Source: RUG023 sp900315435 (GTDB lineage: Bacteria > Spirochaetota > Spirochaetia > Sphaerochaetales > Sphaerochaetaceae). From it: DNA of 64,000 nt. Both the position numbers and the translations under genes were made by a program. The stretch covers positions 6,545-70,544 of the forward strand of contig CADAJJ010000008.1 in NCBI GenBank assembly GCA_902788205.1, read 5' to 3'. Every line of letters begins with the position of its first letter. Position 1 is the stretch's first letter. The notes beneath the pieces are model-generated. The model was not told where the DNA came from. It saw nothing but the letters and a program-made list of their open reading frames with translations, and ran no database searches. Positions 34,065 to 43,244 of this stretch are shown here, in pieces.

Positions 34065-34942
34065 TGGGAAAGAGACTGATGCTGGCGTTGCTCTGCGTGG
34101 TATCCCTGCTGTGTGCCGGATGCGAGCTCGTCACGGAGGAACCGAAGCGCGACGTCCATTTCATAGGTGTCGGCTTGTCCTATAAGCTGTCATCGGGTAC
34201 TGCTGGATCCGGAGTCCTGATTCCCGTCGGCACGGAATCGGCCACAGGGAAGGTGCTTCCAAGTTGTCTGCATGATGTTTCGAGTGTCTATACCCGGTTC
34301 TCGACGAGGGGATATGATTCCTTTACCAGTTATAGTGGAGGCAGCTCGCTGGCCTATATCACCGATGCGAACGGAACCACCGATTCGTATTCCCTCTGTG
34401 TTTCCGCCCTGGATTCGGTAGCTTCCGTTGCAAAAGATTCCGACCTGACGATCTTCTACTATAGCGGTCATGGATACGGCGATGGATTGCTGGTGCTGAC
34501 CGATGGGATTACCCAGACGGTGTCGGGCAATACCTACGTGACTGGCAAGCTGTTGGGTGTCGACACCCTGCTTGCGAAGCTGTCCGCTATCGCTGGGGAC
34601 AAGTTGGTGATCATGGACTCCTGCTATTCCGGCAATCTGGTGGATGCATGGGCGGGCCATAGTTCCGAGGGGTTCGAGCGTTTCTTCGCCGGCCATGGCG
34701 ACTCCAACATCTATGTCCTGACCGCCTCGGCCGCGAGCGAGCTGTCTTTCTGCGGCTCGGAGTACGGGTATTTCACCAAGGTCGTGACTACGTTGCTCGC
34801 GGATAATTCACGGATTGCCTTCAGCGACTTGTATGACGCCGTTTCGGAGTATTTCGCGAGTCGGACCTTTGCGTATAGCGGAAACCTCTACGAGATGCAT
34901 CCGGCCAGCAACACCTCGGTTCCGCTCGACCTGCTGGTCTGA
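34061..34942 (+). CDS. caspase-fold (peptidase C14-like) lipoprotein
   Basis: 293 residues with a lipoprotein signal (VVSLLCAGC). The body has the caspase/metacaspase pair: His in TIFYYSGHGYGDG near residue 146 and Cys in KLVIMDSCYSGNLVDAW near residue 187, each after a hydrophobic strand as the fold requires. So it is likely a Cys protease held on the envelope, outside the cytoplasm. Translation is coupled to the small outer-membrane protein before it, which may be its partner or substrate. Most bacterial caspase-like proteins are cytoplasmic, so the lipoprotein form is notable. Confidence 0.78.
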   Translation: MMGKRLMLALLCVVSLLCAGCELVTEEPKRDVHFIGVGLSYKLSSGTAGSGVLIPVGTESATGKVLPSCLHDVSSVYTRFSTRGYDSFTSYSGGSSLAYITDANGTTDSYSLCVSALDSVASVAKDSDLTIFYYSGHGYGDGLLVLTDGITQTVSGNTYVTGKLLGVDTLLAKLSAIAGDKLVIMDSCYSGNLVDAWAGHSSEGFERFFAGHGDSNIYVLTASAASELSFCGSEYGYFTKVVTTLLADNSRIAFSDLYDAVSEYFASRTFAYSGNLYEMHPASNTSVPLDLLV

Positions 34943-34995
34943 ATCCGGTTTCTGCCACGTTGACAGGAAGGGGCGGAAACTTTAGCTTCTGAGGT

Positions 34996-35631
34996 ATGGA
35001 TTCCTATGTATTGATTGACGGAGGATTCCTCCGCAAGCGCTGCAGCGAGCTGCGCACCAAGCTCCGGGCCGAAGATATCCCCTATGTCGCCCAACAACTG
35101 ATGAAGCGGGAAGGTGCCAAACAGGAACTGTTCCGGATCTATTACTACGACTGTCCTCCCTTTGCCCAGGAGGTGCAGCTGCCTGTCTCCGGCGAGATCC
35201 ACCGGTTCAGCCAAGACTCGCTGTACGCCCAGCAGATGCTTTTTCTCAACCAGCTCAAAGATCTGGACCATGTCTGGGTGAGGGAAGGAGTGCTTTCCTT
35301 CCAGGGCTGGCAGCTCAGGCGCGACGTGTATGACCGGGATTTCTCCAATCCGGTTCCTCGTCTGGACGATTCCTGTTTTCTTCCCCAGTTCGAGCAGAAG
35401 GAGATCGACACCCTGATTACCATGGATATCCTGCAGGCGGCCCAGGAGCGGACTGTCCGGAAGTTGTTCCTGATTGCCGGGGATACCGATTTCGCTCCAG
35501 CCCTGCGCTTTGCGCGCGAGCATGGCATCCAGGTCTATCTGTTCACTTTGGGCAACAAGGTGAAGCAGGCGCTCCGCGAGAACGCCGACGTCGTGGTCAC
35601 CGAACCGCTCAGGACTGAAGCGGCAAGGTGA
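34996..35631 (+). CDS. NYN-domain (PIN-like) putative ribonuclease
   Basis: 211 residues. The acidic metal-site motifs of the NYN/LabA family are present: SYVLIDGGFLRKR at the start, KEIDTLITMDILQ in the middle, and LIAGDTDFAPALRFAREHGI near residue 160. The family cleaves or processes RNA. Lone gene; its 3' end overlaps the convergent histidine kinase by 23 bases. Confidence 0.85.
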   Translation: MDSYVLIDGGFLRKRCSELRTKLRAEDIPYVAQQLMKREGAKQELFRIYYYDCPPFAQEVQLPVSGEIHRFSQDSLYAQQMLFLNQLKDLDHVWVREGVLSFQGWQLRRDVYDRDFSNPVPRLDDSCFLPQFEQKEIDTLITMDILQAAQERTVRKLFLIAGDTDFAPALRFAREHGIQVYLFTLGNKVKQALRENADVVVTEPLRTEAAR

Positions 35632-36829
35632 CCGTGAAGGTCAGAAGCCCGTCGTCCCAAGCGGCCGCGATGGCGCCACCATGGGTTTCGGCGATGCTTT
35701 TGGCGATTGCCAGCCCCAGGCCGAAGTTCGAGCTGGAACTGCTTTCGGGGTTGGCCTGATAGAAGCGGTCGAACAGGTGGGCAAGATGCTCCTTGGGAAT
35801 CTCTTCGCTGGGGTTGGCCACCGAAAAGACCGCATGTCCATGGCGTGAGCCCACCATGATGGTGACGGTGCTTTGTTCGGGAGCGTGGCTTGCCGCGTTT
35901 TCCAACAGCGAGGAAATCAGCTTCTGCAGGTTGCGTTTGGAACCCTTCACCATCACGTGCGGCTCGATGTTCCTTTCGAGCTTCTGGGTTTTCTCATCGA
36001 GCAGAGCCTCCATCAGCATTGCGATGTTGGATGCCATCTCCGAAAGGTCCAGGCTGACGAACGAAGCCCTCTGGTCCACCTCGTCGAGTTTCGCCAGGGT
36101 GAGCAGTTCCCCGATCAGGTTTCCCATCGTCTCCGCCTCGGTCTGGATTGCGTCCAGTTCCCTGCTTGGTCCCTGTTTTGCCTCGATGAGGTCGGCATTG
36201 GCCCGGATGGCGGCAAGAGGGGTTTTCAGCTCGTGGCTGCAGTCTGCGGTGAACTGTTGCTGGCGCTTGAAAGCTTCCTCTGCGGGCTTGAGCAGGATGG
36301 TAGCGAGACGTCGGGCCAGCACAAAGAACAGGAGCGCCGAGACAAGGAGGATCAGCGAGGTGCGGAGCGCCAGCCGGGCCATGCCACGCTTGACAACCGT
36401 CAGGTCCATGACCATGTAGAAGCCGCCCCACTGGCCCACATCGCCATGGTACAGGAAGTTCTGGTAGATGCCATCGTGTTCCTTGGCATCGATGATCGCC
36501 TGTGCCTGCATGGTGGTGAGGAAGTTGTTCTCGCCGGAGTACTCGATCGAGGTCACTTTCCTCCTTTGAGAGACTCCGATGGTGGCGAAATCCCCCTGTT
36601 CCAGATAGGAGAGTCCAGGGGGTTGTCCGTCGTCATCCTCGTCCTCAAGCGCGCTGTTGCTCAACCGGGAGTAGGTCATCAAGCTCATTTTGGCCCGTTC
36701 CTGGAAGCTGAAATAGGAGAGGAAAAGGTAGGAAACGGCCAGTACCAACGCTACCGCGAAGAGCGAAAGGAACAAGGTGAGGACCACCTTGTTCCGAAGC
36801 ATGTCGAGAGATCGGGTTGCTTTGGCCAT
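35609..36829 (-). CDS. sensor histidine kinase (orphan)
   Basis: About 406 residues: N-terminal helix (VVLTLFLSLFAVALVLAVSY), periplasmic sensor of about 120 residues, second helix (TSLILLVSALLFFVLARRLA), H-box CSHELKTPLAAIRANAD with the phosphorylated His, N-box LISSLLENAASHA and G-box FGLGLAIAKSIAETHGG. It works as a dimer in the inner membrane. No response-regulator gene is adjacent, so its partner is elsewhere. The start is not firm (36829 or 36838). Confidence 0.88.
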   Translation of the reverse strand: MAKATRSLDMLRNKVVLTLFLSLFAVALVLAVSYLFLSYFSFQERAKMSLMTYSRLSNSALEDEDDDGQPPGLSYLEQGDFATIGVSQRRKVTSIEYSGENNFLTTMQAQAIIDAKEHDGIYQNFLYHGDVGQWGGFYMVMDLTVVKRGMARLALRTSLILLVSALLFFVLARRLATILLKPAEEAFKRQQQFTADCSHELKTPLAAIRANADLIEAKQGPSRELDAIQTEAETMGNLIGELLTLAKLDEVDQRASFVSLDLSEMASNIAMLMEALLDEKTQKLERNIEPHVMVKGSKRNLQKLISSLLENAASHAPEQSTVTIMVGSRHGHAVFSVANPSEEIPKEHLAHLFDRFYQANPESSSSSNFGLGLAIAKSIAETHGGAIAAAWDDGLLTFTVTLPLQS

Positions 36830-36978
36830 GGTTCCCATAGTAACGAGAATTCCATGGGAGAAACAAGGAATGCCGGAGTGAAGTTTTGTGATATGTGTTT
36901 GGACCGCCTGAAGGTAGGAAAAAACTGTGGCTAAATCAAACATACTATGCTAATTTTACGCTAGTAGGAGGATCGTTC

Positions 36979-37839
36979 ATGAAACGGAAACCGTTCTTTT
37001 GCATCACGGCGACTGCCATCCTCTATGCCTTGCTACTCATTGGTTGTGATGCTTTGGATTCTGCCATGGATACCATGAGCAAGAACCTGTATGAAGAGTC
37101 TGGACTTGTCAGCGCCGACACCTCGAGCGCTGACGATGTGGCGGGACAAGTCGCAGGCCTTACCGCTTTCACGGTATACGATACATCGAAAACGGCCGAT
37201 ATCGAGAAGATCGCTGCCCAGTATGGGTACTCGGTGGAAAGCGGGGATGGTAAGGCAATTTTCGACTCGCTGAAAAACGTGCTCGATGAGGCCGGACTTG
37301 GAGCGCTGAAGGTCATGACTCCGCTTGACCATGAAGCCGCGGACGCGCTGACCCAAAGTGTCTCCAAGGCGCTCGCCTCCGAGGCGGCGAAAAAGGAACT
37401 GGTGGACCAGCTGGGAAAGAAAGCGACCGGAGACTCGCTGATAGCCGCCAAGCAGAGCCTGCAGTTGCTCAACAAGGTGGTCGAGGCTGTCAAGGCGCCC
37501 GACGTATGGAAGGCGATGGGCATCGCGGATGACGATTCCATCAAGGAAGTGGTCACCGAAGTGCTGGATTCCCTTGCCACCATCGACATCGAGGACGCCA
37601 CCATCACCCAGGGTGACGTGCTGGTCCTGCAGATGACCACCAATGTCATCTCCAGCACCATCTCCACCTATGTGAAAAAGGCGGCATCAGGAAGTACCGA
37701 CGTCTCGCTGGTGAAGATTGCCGAGGACCTGCTTTCCGGGGTCCAGAACATCCAGAATGTCGCAGGGGAGCTGGACGGGAGCACCAAAGGCTTCTTCGAT
37801 TTCAAGATTGGCGATTTGCTTGACAAGCTTGACGGCTGA
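36979..37839 (+). CDS. lipoprotein of unknown function, helical
   Basis: 286 residues; lipobox AILYALLLIGC puts the acylated Cys near residue 23. The remainder is mostly helical, rich in Ala, Asp, Lys and Ser, with no enzyme motif. AGGAGGA precedes ATG 36979. It is followed by 12 bases and then an outer-membrane protein gene; the two may act together at the outer membrane. Not recognised. Confidence 0.65.
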   Translation: MKRKPFFCITATAILYALLLIGCDALDSAMDTMSKNLYEESGLVSADTSSADDVAGQVAGLTAFTVYDTSKTADIEKIAAQYGYSVESGDGKAIFDSLKNVLDEAGLGALKVMTPLDHEAADALTQSVSKALASEAAKKELVDQLGKKATGDSLIAAKQSLQLLNKVVEAVKAPDVWKAMGIADDDSIKEVVTEVLDSLATIDIEDATITQGDVLVLQMTTNVISSTISTYVKKAASGSTDVSLVKIAEDLLSGVQNIQNVAGELDGSTKGFFDFKIGDLLDKLDG

Positions 37840-37851
37840 GGAGGATAGCAG

Positions 37852-39027
37852 ATGAGAAAACATATTCTGATAGGATTGTCCTTGATAGCAGCCGTGTCGT
37901 CCGTTTTCGGAGCCGATGTCTCGCCAGGTTCCGTTCCCTATACGCTCTGTGGCGAGGTTTTCGGTCCGACGAGCGCCCGCGTCACCGGCATGGGCGGCGC
38001 GGGATTGGGCATGACCGGTTACTCGGATGCCTTCCTGTACAACCCGGCAGCCTTGGGCGAGTCCCATTTCCGCCTGTCGGTACCGACCTTCAGCGTGACG
38101 GTGTTCAACCCAAGGAAAATCAACGATACCGATTTCTTCGATGACGTGAAGGACGCCGACTGGGTGAACGCCGCCGACGATCTGATGAGCACGCTGACCT
38201 ACGGCATGAACGAGCTGGAACGCGTCGACCTGGGCATCAACGGCCAGTTCGGCCACGTGGGGGTCGCCCTGAACACCAGGGAGCGGATGCTCGCCAACCT
38301 GAATACCTCCAGCTACGTGGACGGCGAATACATCCTTGAGGACACGACGGCTTTGACTGTCGGTTTTGGCTATCGTTTCCCGCTGTTCAGCGACCAGTTT
38401 TCCCTGGATATCGGAGCCAACGCGCAGTTCCTCTATCAGCTCTACACCCAGGCGATCGACAAGACGACGATTGACGCCTTTATCGACGACCAGAGCGACC
38501 CCACCTTCCCGCTTGTGGCAGGCTGGGCCTTGCCGTTTGCCGCCGGGGTCAACCTGAACCTGCCGCTCGGCTTCCGCGCCAGTGGCGTGGTGAGGAACCT
38601 GAACGGAAAGTTCCGCTACCAGCTGTTCTCCGAGGCTAAAGACTTCGACTTCGGCGAGAGCCTGAAGGGAGAGGACCTCTCTTACGACGCGGGCGTCCGT
38701 TTTGACGCCGGTGTGATGTGGTCTTCGCCGTTTCCCATGCTGAACAAGCTCTTCCATCCGACCCTCTCGGTCGACGTGCTGGACGTTGCCCGTATCAGCG
38801 ACAAGGAGGATTTGCTCGGCAACCTGTATGCCGGCGCCCAGGTCACCCTGTTCAATTTCCTTGATGTGCGGTGCGGTCTTGCCCAAGGCTACCAGAGCGT
38901 GGGTATCGGACTTGACGTCCTGGTCTTCCACATCGACGCCTCCTACTGGAGACGCGAGTATGGGGAGAACTATCTGGACAAGAGCATCGACGCGCTGACG
39001 CTCCGCTTCCAGTTGCTTACCCGCTGA
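37852..39027 (+). CDS. outer-membrane beta-barrel protein (PorV/TraF-like spirochaete type)
   Basis: 391 residues. Signal peptide LIAAVSSVFGAD, then the FadL-superfamily entry pattern SARVTGMGGAGLGMTGYSDA and FLYNPAALGES, and many amphipathic strands. Similar proteins without assigned role are common in spirochaetes and resemble PorV/PQ-type barrels. It is in an operon with the lipoprotein gene before it and ends at a strong terminator. C-terminal residues LRFQLLTR lack the usual final Phe. Confidence 0.72.
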   Translation: MRKHILIGLSLIAAVSSVFGADVSPGSVPYTLCGEVFGPTSARVTGMGGAGLGMTGYSDAFLYNPAALGESHFRLSVPTFSVTVFNPRKINDTDFFDDVKDADWVNAADDLMSTLTYGMNELERVDLGINGQFGHVGVALNTRERMLANLNTSSYVDGEYILEDTTALTVGFGYRFPLFSDQFSLDIGANAQFLYQLYTQAIDKTTIDAFIDDQSDPTFPLVAGWALPFAAGVNLNLPLGFRASGVVRNLNGKFRYQLFSEAKDFDFGESLKGEDLSYDAGVRFDAGVMWSSPFPMLNKLFHPTLSVDVLDVARISDKEDLLGNLYAGAQVTLFNFLDVRCGLAQGYQSVGIGLDVLVFHIDASYWRREYGENYLDKSIDALTLRFQLLTR

Positions 39028-39047
39028 TCGCTCCGGAGGAGTTTCGG

Positions 39048-39077
39048 ACGGGCTGGCCGGCGCGCCAGCCCGTTTGT
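39048..39077 (+). terminator. intrinsic terminator of the lipoprotein-OMP operon
   Basis: Stem ACGGGCTGGC (39048-39057) with GCCAGCCCGT (39064-39073), then TTGTTTG. Confidence 0.82.
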
Positions 39078-39237
39078 TTGTGCCTGGAGTGGTTGAAAAT
39101 CGCGGAATACCCGAAAACTGCAGGTACTGGAAGATGGAACTCCTGCTGGTGGAACCTGGCAGGGTATTGCGTGCCTGGGAACAAGGCCATTCCCCTGCGT
39201 ATCGGGTTGTGCTTGCAGGCCTTGCGCGGCTTTTTTT

Positions 39238-39249
39238 CGGAATATTCCG
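39238..39249. promoter_or_regulatory. palindrome in the long leader of the NhaC gene
   Basis: CGGAATATTCCG is a perfect 12-bp palindrome 78 bases upstream of the antiporter start, following a T-run. It may be a regulator site. The rest of 39078-39326 shows no gene. Confidence 0.3.
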
Positions 39250-39326
39250 GTACTTGTTGTGCGAAATCGCTACACTTTGTATGGAAAACGTGCCATACTG
39301 GTGCCACTTTCTCTCAAGAGGTATGT

Positions 39327-40943
39327 ATGGAGAGTTTTGGTGCCTGGGGGCTGATTCCCCCGATTCTGACCATCACGCTTGCCTTTGTGACGAAGGACGT
39401 GGTGATTTCCTTGTTTCTGGGTATTTTCACGGGTTCGCTGATTGTCTCAGGAGGCAATCCTTTTGCCGCCATGACGCATCTGGTCGACCTGATCGCCGGA
39501 AGCTTGAATGACGGATGGAACATCCGCATCTTCCTTTTCTGCGCCATGCTCGGCGGACTGGTCGGCATGCTGAGCCGTACCGGCAGCGCCAAAGCGTTCG
39601 GCCGATGGGCGGCGAAAAAGCTGCATGGCGGCAGGTCCTCGTTGCTGATGGCGTGGTTCTGCGGCCTGCTTGTTTTCGTCGACGACTATTTCAACAGCCT
39701 TGCGGTCGGGACGGTCATGCGGCCGATTACCGACAAGCACAAGATTCCCCGCGCCCAGCTTGCCTATATTCTCGACAGTACCGCGGCACCGGTCTGCATC
39801 CTGATGCCGATTTCCTCGTGGGTCGTCACGGTCATGTCGATCGTGAAGGGGAGCGAGGGTTTCGAGCGGTTCGGCATCAGCGAGCTGTCGTTCTTCCTTC
39901 GCACCATTCCCTATAACATCTATGCGATCCTGACCTTGGTCATGGTGCTGGCCACCACCCAGGCCAACCTCAACTTCGGACCGATGGCGGCAAGCATCCG
40001 GTACGCCAGGAGCACAGGCAAGCTGTACAACGAGGCCTATGGCCAGGCTCCCGGCGAGGTTTCGGTGGAAGACGGCTCCGCTCGTGCCCGCGCCATCGAC
40101 ATGTTGCTGCCCATCATCGTCCTGATCGTGATTGCCGTCCTGATGTTCCCGATGACCACCTGGATGCAGGCGCGGGACGGCGCGACGGTCGTCACGATCG
40201 CCGACGCCATGCGCTCGATGACCCTGGCAGATGCGTTCAACAATACTGACGCGTCCCGCGCGCTCTTCTACGCGGTCATTTTCACCACAGTGATTACGTA
40301 CATCTATTATCTTTGCCGCGGATTGTTCACCCCGAAAACGGCCAGCGACGCGTTGGTTGACGGCATCAAGAGCATGGTTCCCGCCCTGATCATCCTGACC
40401 ATGGCGTGGACGATCGGCACAATCATCAAGAGCAGCCCGGAGGATGGCGGCCTCGGTCTTGCCACGTTCCTTTCCAAGACCGTTGTCGGCGGCGGGTTTC
40501 CCCTCCAGCTGGTCCCCATCATCGCCGTCGCCCTCTCGGCTCTGATTTCCTTTTCCACCGGTACTTCGTGGGGAACCTTCGCCATCATGATTCCCATTGT
40601 CATGCCGATTGCCGTAGGTCTTGCCGAGGCAAAGGGGCTGGACGGCGCGGCCACGCTGAACGCTACCCTGATTGCCGTGGGCGCAGTGCTTTCCGGGGCG
40701 GTCTTCGGCGACCATGCCTCGCCCATCAGCGACACGACGATCCTTTCCTCGGTCGGTTCCGGTTGCCCGCATCTGGAGCACGTGAAGACCCAGATGCCTT
40801 ACGCGGTGACGGTGATGCTCTGCGCGTCGTTCGGCTACCTGCTCGGGGGTGTTTTCTTGAACGAGATTGTCGCCTGGGCCGGTACCCTGGCCGTCTTTGC
40901 CCTGGCCCTGGCCATCCTTCCCCGGAAGTGGGCTCAGGACTGA
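39327..40943 (+). CDS. nhaC: Na+/H+ antiporter, NhaC family
   Basis: 538 residues with about 12 helices. Family segments: PPILTITLAFVTKDVVISLF, VFVDDYFNSLAVGTVMRPIT with the conserved acidic pair, IPRAQLAYILDSTAAPVCIL, and SFSTGTSWGTFAIMIPIVMP. Exchanges sodium (or a related ion/organic acid) for protons across the inner membrane; some NhaC-like proteins exchange malate and lactate, so the substrate is not certain. Preceded by a 250-base untranslated region. Confidence 0.9.
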   Translation: MESFGAWGLIPPILTITLAFVTKDVVISLFLGIFTGSLIVSGGNPFAAMTHLVDLIAGSLNDGWNIRIFLFCAMLGGLVGMLSRTGSAKAFGRWAAKKLHGGRSSLLMAWFCGLLVFVDDYFNSLAVGTVMRPITDKHKIPRAQLAYILDSTAAPVCILMPISSWVVTVMSIVKGSEGFERFGISELSFFLRTIPYNIYAILTLVMVLATTQANLNFGPMAASIRYARSTGKLYNEAYGQAPGEVSVEDGSARARAIDMLLPIIVLIVIAVLMFPMTTWMQARDGATVVTIADAMRSMTLADAFNNTDASRALFYAVIFTTVITYIYYLCRGLFTPKTASDALVDGIKSMVPALIILTMAWTIGTIIKSSPEDGGLGLATFLSKTVVGGGFPLQLVPIIAVALSALISFSTGTSWGTFAIMIPIVMPIAVGLAEAKGLDGAATLNATLIAVGAVLSGAVFGDHASPISDTTILSSVGSGCPHLEHVKTQMPYAVTVMLCASFGYLLGGVFLNEIVAWAGTLAVFALALAILPRKWAQD

Positions 40944-41501
40944 CTACAACCTGATCATCCTCACGTCACCCATCAGCGCTACCTCGCGTGTGTCATGGGT
41001 GACGAGGATGGTGGTTTTCCTTTCCGCAAGTTTCAGGAACAGCCTGATCACCTCTTCCTTCGTCTCGTCGTCCAGTCCCGTGAACGGCTCATCCAGCAGG
41101 AGGATGTCGCTTTGTGCGGCAAGAGCCCGGGCAAGCGCCACCCGTCTTTGCATCCCCCCCGAAAGATATTTGACTGGTTGGCGCAGGCTGTCCCCGAGCC
41201 CCAGCTCCACCAGGAGCCGGTTCGCCGTGCCGGAATCGGAGACCAGCCGGACATTGGCGCTCGCGGAAAGGTTCCGGCAGAGCCGGTTTTCCTGAAAGAC
41301 CATGGAAAAGCGTTTTCCCCTGAGGGCCGAGAGATCCCCCGCATCCGGTTGCTCGAGACCGCAGATGATCCGAAGCAGGGTGGTTTTCCCGCTCCCGGAA
41401 GGGCCGGCAAGGACGTTGATCTTTCCCTCGTCGATGGTGAAGGTCCGGTCTTGAAAGACCGGGTGGACGCCATAGCTTTTCGACAGGTGGGAAATGGTCA
41501 T
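40944..41501 (-). CDS. ABC transporter ATP-binding protein (SsuB/TauB type), compact
   Basis: 185 residues: Walker A AGPSGSGKTT, Q-loop MVFQENRL, signature YLSGGMQRRVALARALA, Walker B ILLLDEPFTGLDDE, H-loop VTHDTREVAL. It is shorter than the usual 240-260 residues: the segment between Walker A and the Q-loop is reduced and the chain stops right after the H-loop. GGAGGTGG precedes ATG 41501, which overlaps the permease stop. It provides energy for import of the ligand bound by 42249-43244. Confidence 0.9.
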   Translation of the reverse strand: MTISHLSKSYGVHPVFQDRTFTIDEGKINVLAGPSGSGKTTLLRIICGLEQPDAGDLSALRGKRFSMVFQENRLCRNLSASANVRLVSDSGTANRLLVELGLGDSLRQPVKYLSGGMQRRVALARALAAQSDILLLDEPFTGLDDETKEEVIRLFLKLAERKTTILVTHDTREVALMGDVRMIRL

Positions 41502-42259
41502 GCGGCCACCTCCAGTTTGCGGGCCAGTTGCCGGAACAGCCCGAGGACCAGATGCTCGCAGAGCACGCTGAGCAAGGCGATGGTCAGCGTCCAGGCAAAC
41601 AGGCTGGCGGTATCCAGATAGGTCTTCGCCTGGTACAAGTGGTCGCCGATGGTATGGTCGGGAAGCCCGATCACCTCCGCGGCGATGCCGCTTTTCCATG
41701 CAAGACCGAGTCCGAGCGAGCAAGCGCTGTGGAAAAAGGGCATCACTTGGGAAAGATAGATGCTGGTAATCCGTTTCCGCTGGGGAATCCGGAAAAGATC
41801 CGCCATCTCCAGCAACTGCCGGTCAGTGCTTTCCAATCCTTCCAGCACATTGGCATAGACCAGCGGGAAACACATCAGGAAACTGGTCGCGATCGCAAGG
41901 TTCCTCGAGGGAATCCAGATCAGAAGCAGGATGATGAACGAGGCGACTGGAATCGTCTTGATGGTCTTCACCAGAGGAGAGAGCAAAGTCTTGACAACCC
42001 GGCTCCGATAGGCAAGGACCGCCAGGATGATGCCGGCAAGGACCGACAGGAGAAAGCCTAAGGCGATGCGCTTCAGCGTGTTGAGGATCGAGTACCAGAA
42101 CTCGCCCTGCCTGACGAGACCTGCCAGCCGCGTCAGGACGGTGGCCGGACCGACAAGCAGGACGCGTTCATTGACGAGGGCGCTGGCGACTTGCCAGACG
42201 ACCAGCCAGAAGGCCACGGCGACAATTGCCGTGGCTCTGGTTTTCCCCTTAGAGCGCAT
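41498..42259 (-). CDS. ABC transporter permease (SsuC/TauC type)
   Basis: 253 residues, six helices, with the inner-loop EAA-like segment NVLEGLESTDRQLLEMADLF that docks onto the ATPase. The start overlaps the last bases of the binding-protein gene and the stop overlaps the ATPase start, so all are coupled. The family imports sulfonates, nitrate, taurine, pyrimidine precursors and other small molecules. Confidence 0.92.
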   Translation of the reverse strand: MRSKGKTRATAIVAVAFWLVVWQVASALVNERVLLVGPATVLTRLAGLVRQGEFWYSILNTLKRIALGFLLSVLAGIILAVLAYRSRVVKTLLSPLVKTIKTIPVASFIILLLIWIPSRNLAIATSFLMCFPLVYANVLEGLESTDRQLLEMADLFRIPQRKRITSIYLSQVMPFFHSACSLGLGLAWKSGIAAEVIGLPDHTIGDHLYQAKTYLDTASLFAWTLTIALLSVLCEHLVLGLFRQLARKLEVAA

Positions 42260-43244
42260 AGAAGGACGAGTCGGGGACTTTCCCTCCGACAGCCTTCGGG
42301 TTCTGCCTATACAGCTCGCCCAGATAGCTGGACAGCTTGGCCTGCATCTCTTTCCCGGTGATGTCGACGATGTTGCAGTGGGGAATCGCTTGCTCCGCGA
42401 CCTTGGCCGGGATGATGTCGAAGCTGCCGGTGAGGGCAGCCGCCTGCTTGATGTTCGCGGGGTCGGTCATGTAGGCGACGCTTTGCGCGTAGCTTTCCAT
42501 GAATCGGGAGACCGCGTTGGGATGCGTTTCCAGGAACTGTTTCTGCACCACGACGACGGAGGTGATCATCGAGCTGCCTTCGCTTTTGGCCTCCCATTCC
42601 TTGGTCAGGTCAAGCACGACGTTCAGCCCGGGGTTCTGCATCCGCGCCACGGTGACGAACGGCTGGGGCAGCAACGCGATCCCGTCGTCCACCTGCTTCA
42701 AGGCAGCGACACACTCCGCATGCTCGCTCTTCCACTCGATGGTCAGGTCCTTGTCCGGGTCCAGGCCGTTCTGCTCCAGGACGGTACGGAACCCGTATTC
42801 CGGTGTGGCGCCTTTCCCGCTCGCGTAGATGGTGCGCCCTTTCAGGTCCTGGACCGACTTGACGGTGTCGCCGTTCTCGACGACGTAGATGACGCCCAGG
42901 GTGTTGACGGCGATCGCCTTGATCTTGCCGTCGGTATTGTTGTACAGCACGCTGGCCAGGTTGGCCGGGATGGAAGCGATGTCGACCGCGCCCTTGGCGA
43001 TCAGCGGGACCGCTTCGGTCGGGGCGCCCAGCAACTGGAAGCTGTAGGTGTTGTGGTCCACCGGGCCGTTCTTGGCCTCGTCCATCAGCTTGGCCATGCC
43101 GATCGCGGTGGGTCCCTTGAAAGCGAGGACCCGGACCGGTACCTCTTCAGTGGCGTATGCGACGCCTTCCTCCCGTGTGCCGTTCGCAAAGGCCGGTACG
43201 ACGAGGGAAAGCAGCAGTGAGATCACGATCAAATGTCTCTTCAT
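42249..43244 (-). CDS. ABC transporter substrate-binding protein (SsuA/NMT1-like)
   Basis: 331 residues with a signal peptide (VISLLLSLVVPAFANG). The two-lobed fold shows LAFKGPTAIGMAKLMDEAKN, LLGAPTEAVPLIAKGAVDIA, LKGRTIYASGKGATPEYGFR and the final helix of NMT1/SsuA proteins. The specific ligand is not clear. The start is in an ATGA overlap with the Crp-like regulator gene and has GGAGGA upstream. Confidence 0.9.
   Translation of the reverse strand: MKRHLIVISLLLSLVVPAFANGTREEGVAYATEEVPVRVLAFKGPTAIGMAKLMDEAKNGPVDHNTYSFQLLGAPTEAVPLIAKGAVDIASIPANLASVLYNNTDGKIKAIAVNTLGVIYVVENGDTVKSVQDLKGRTIYASGKGATPEYGFRTVLEQNGLDPDKDLTIEWKSEHAECVAALKQVDDGIALLPQPFVTVARMQNPGLNVVLDLTKEWEAKSEGSSMITSVVVVQKQFLETHPNAVSRFMESYAQSVAYMTDPANIKQAAALTGSFDIIPAKVAEQAIPHCNIVDITGKEMQAKLSSYLGELYRQNPKAVGGKVPDSSFYAL

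Noticed and set aside
39078..39326. coding extension of NhaC to an upstream start
   Set aside because: The frame is open but adds a non-homologous, non-membrane stretch; ATG 39327 with an AAGAGG site fits the family N terminus.
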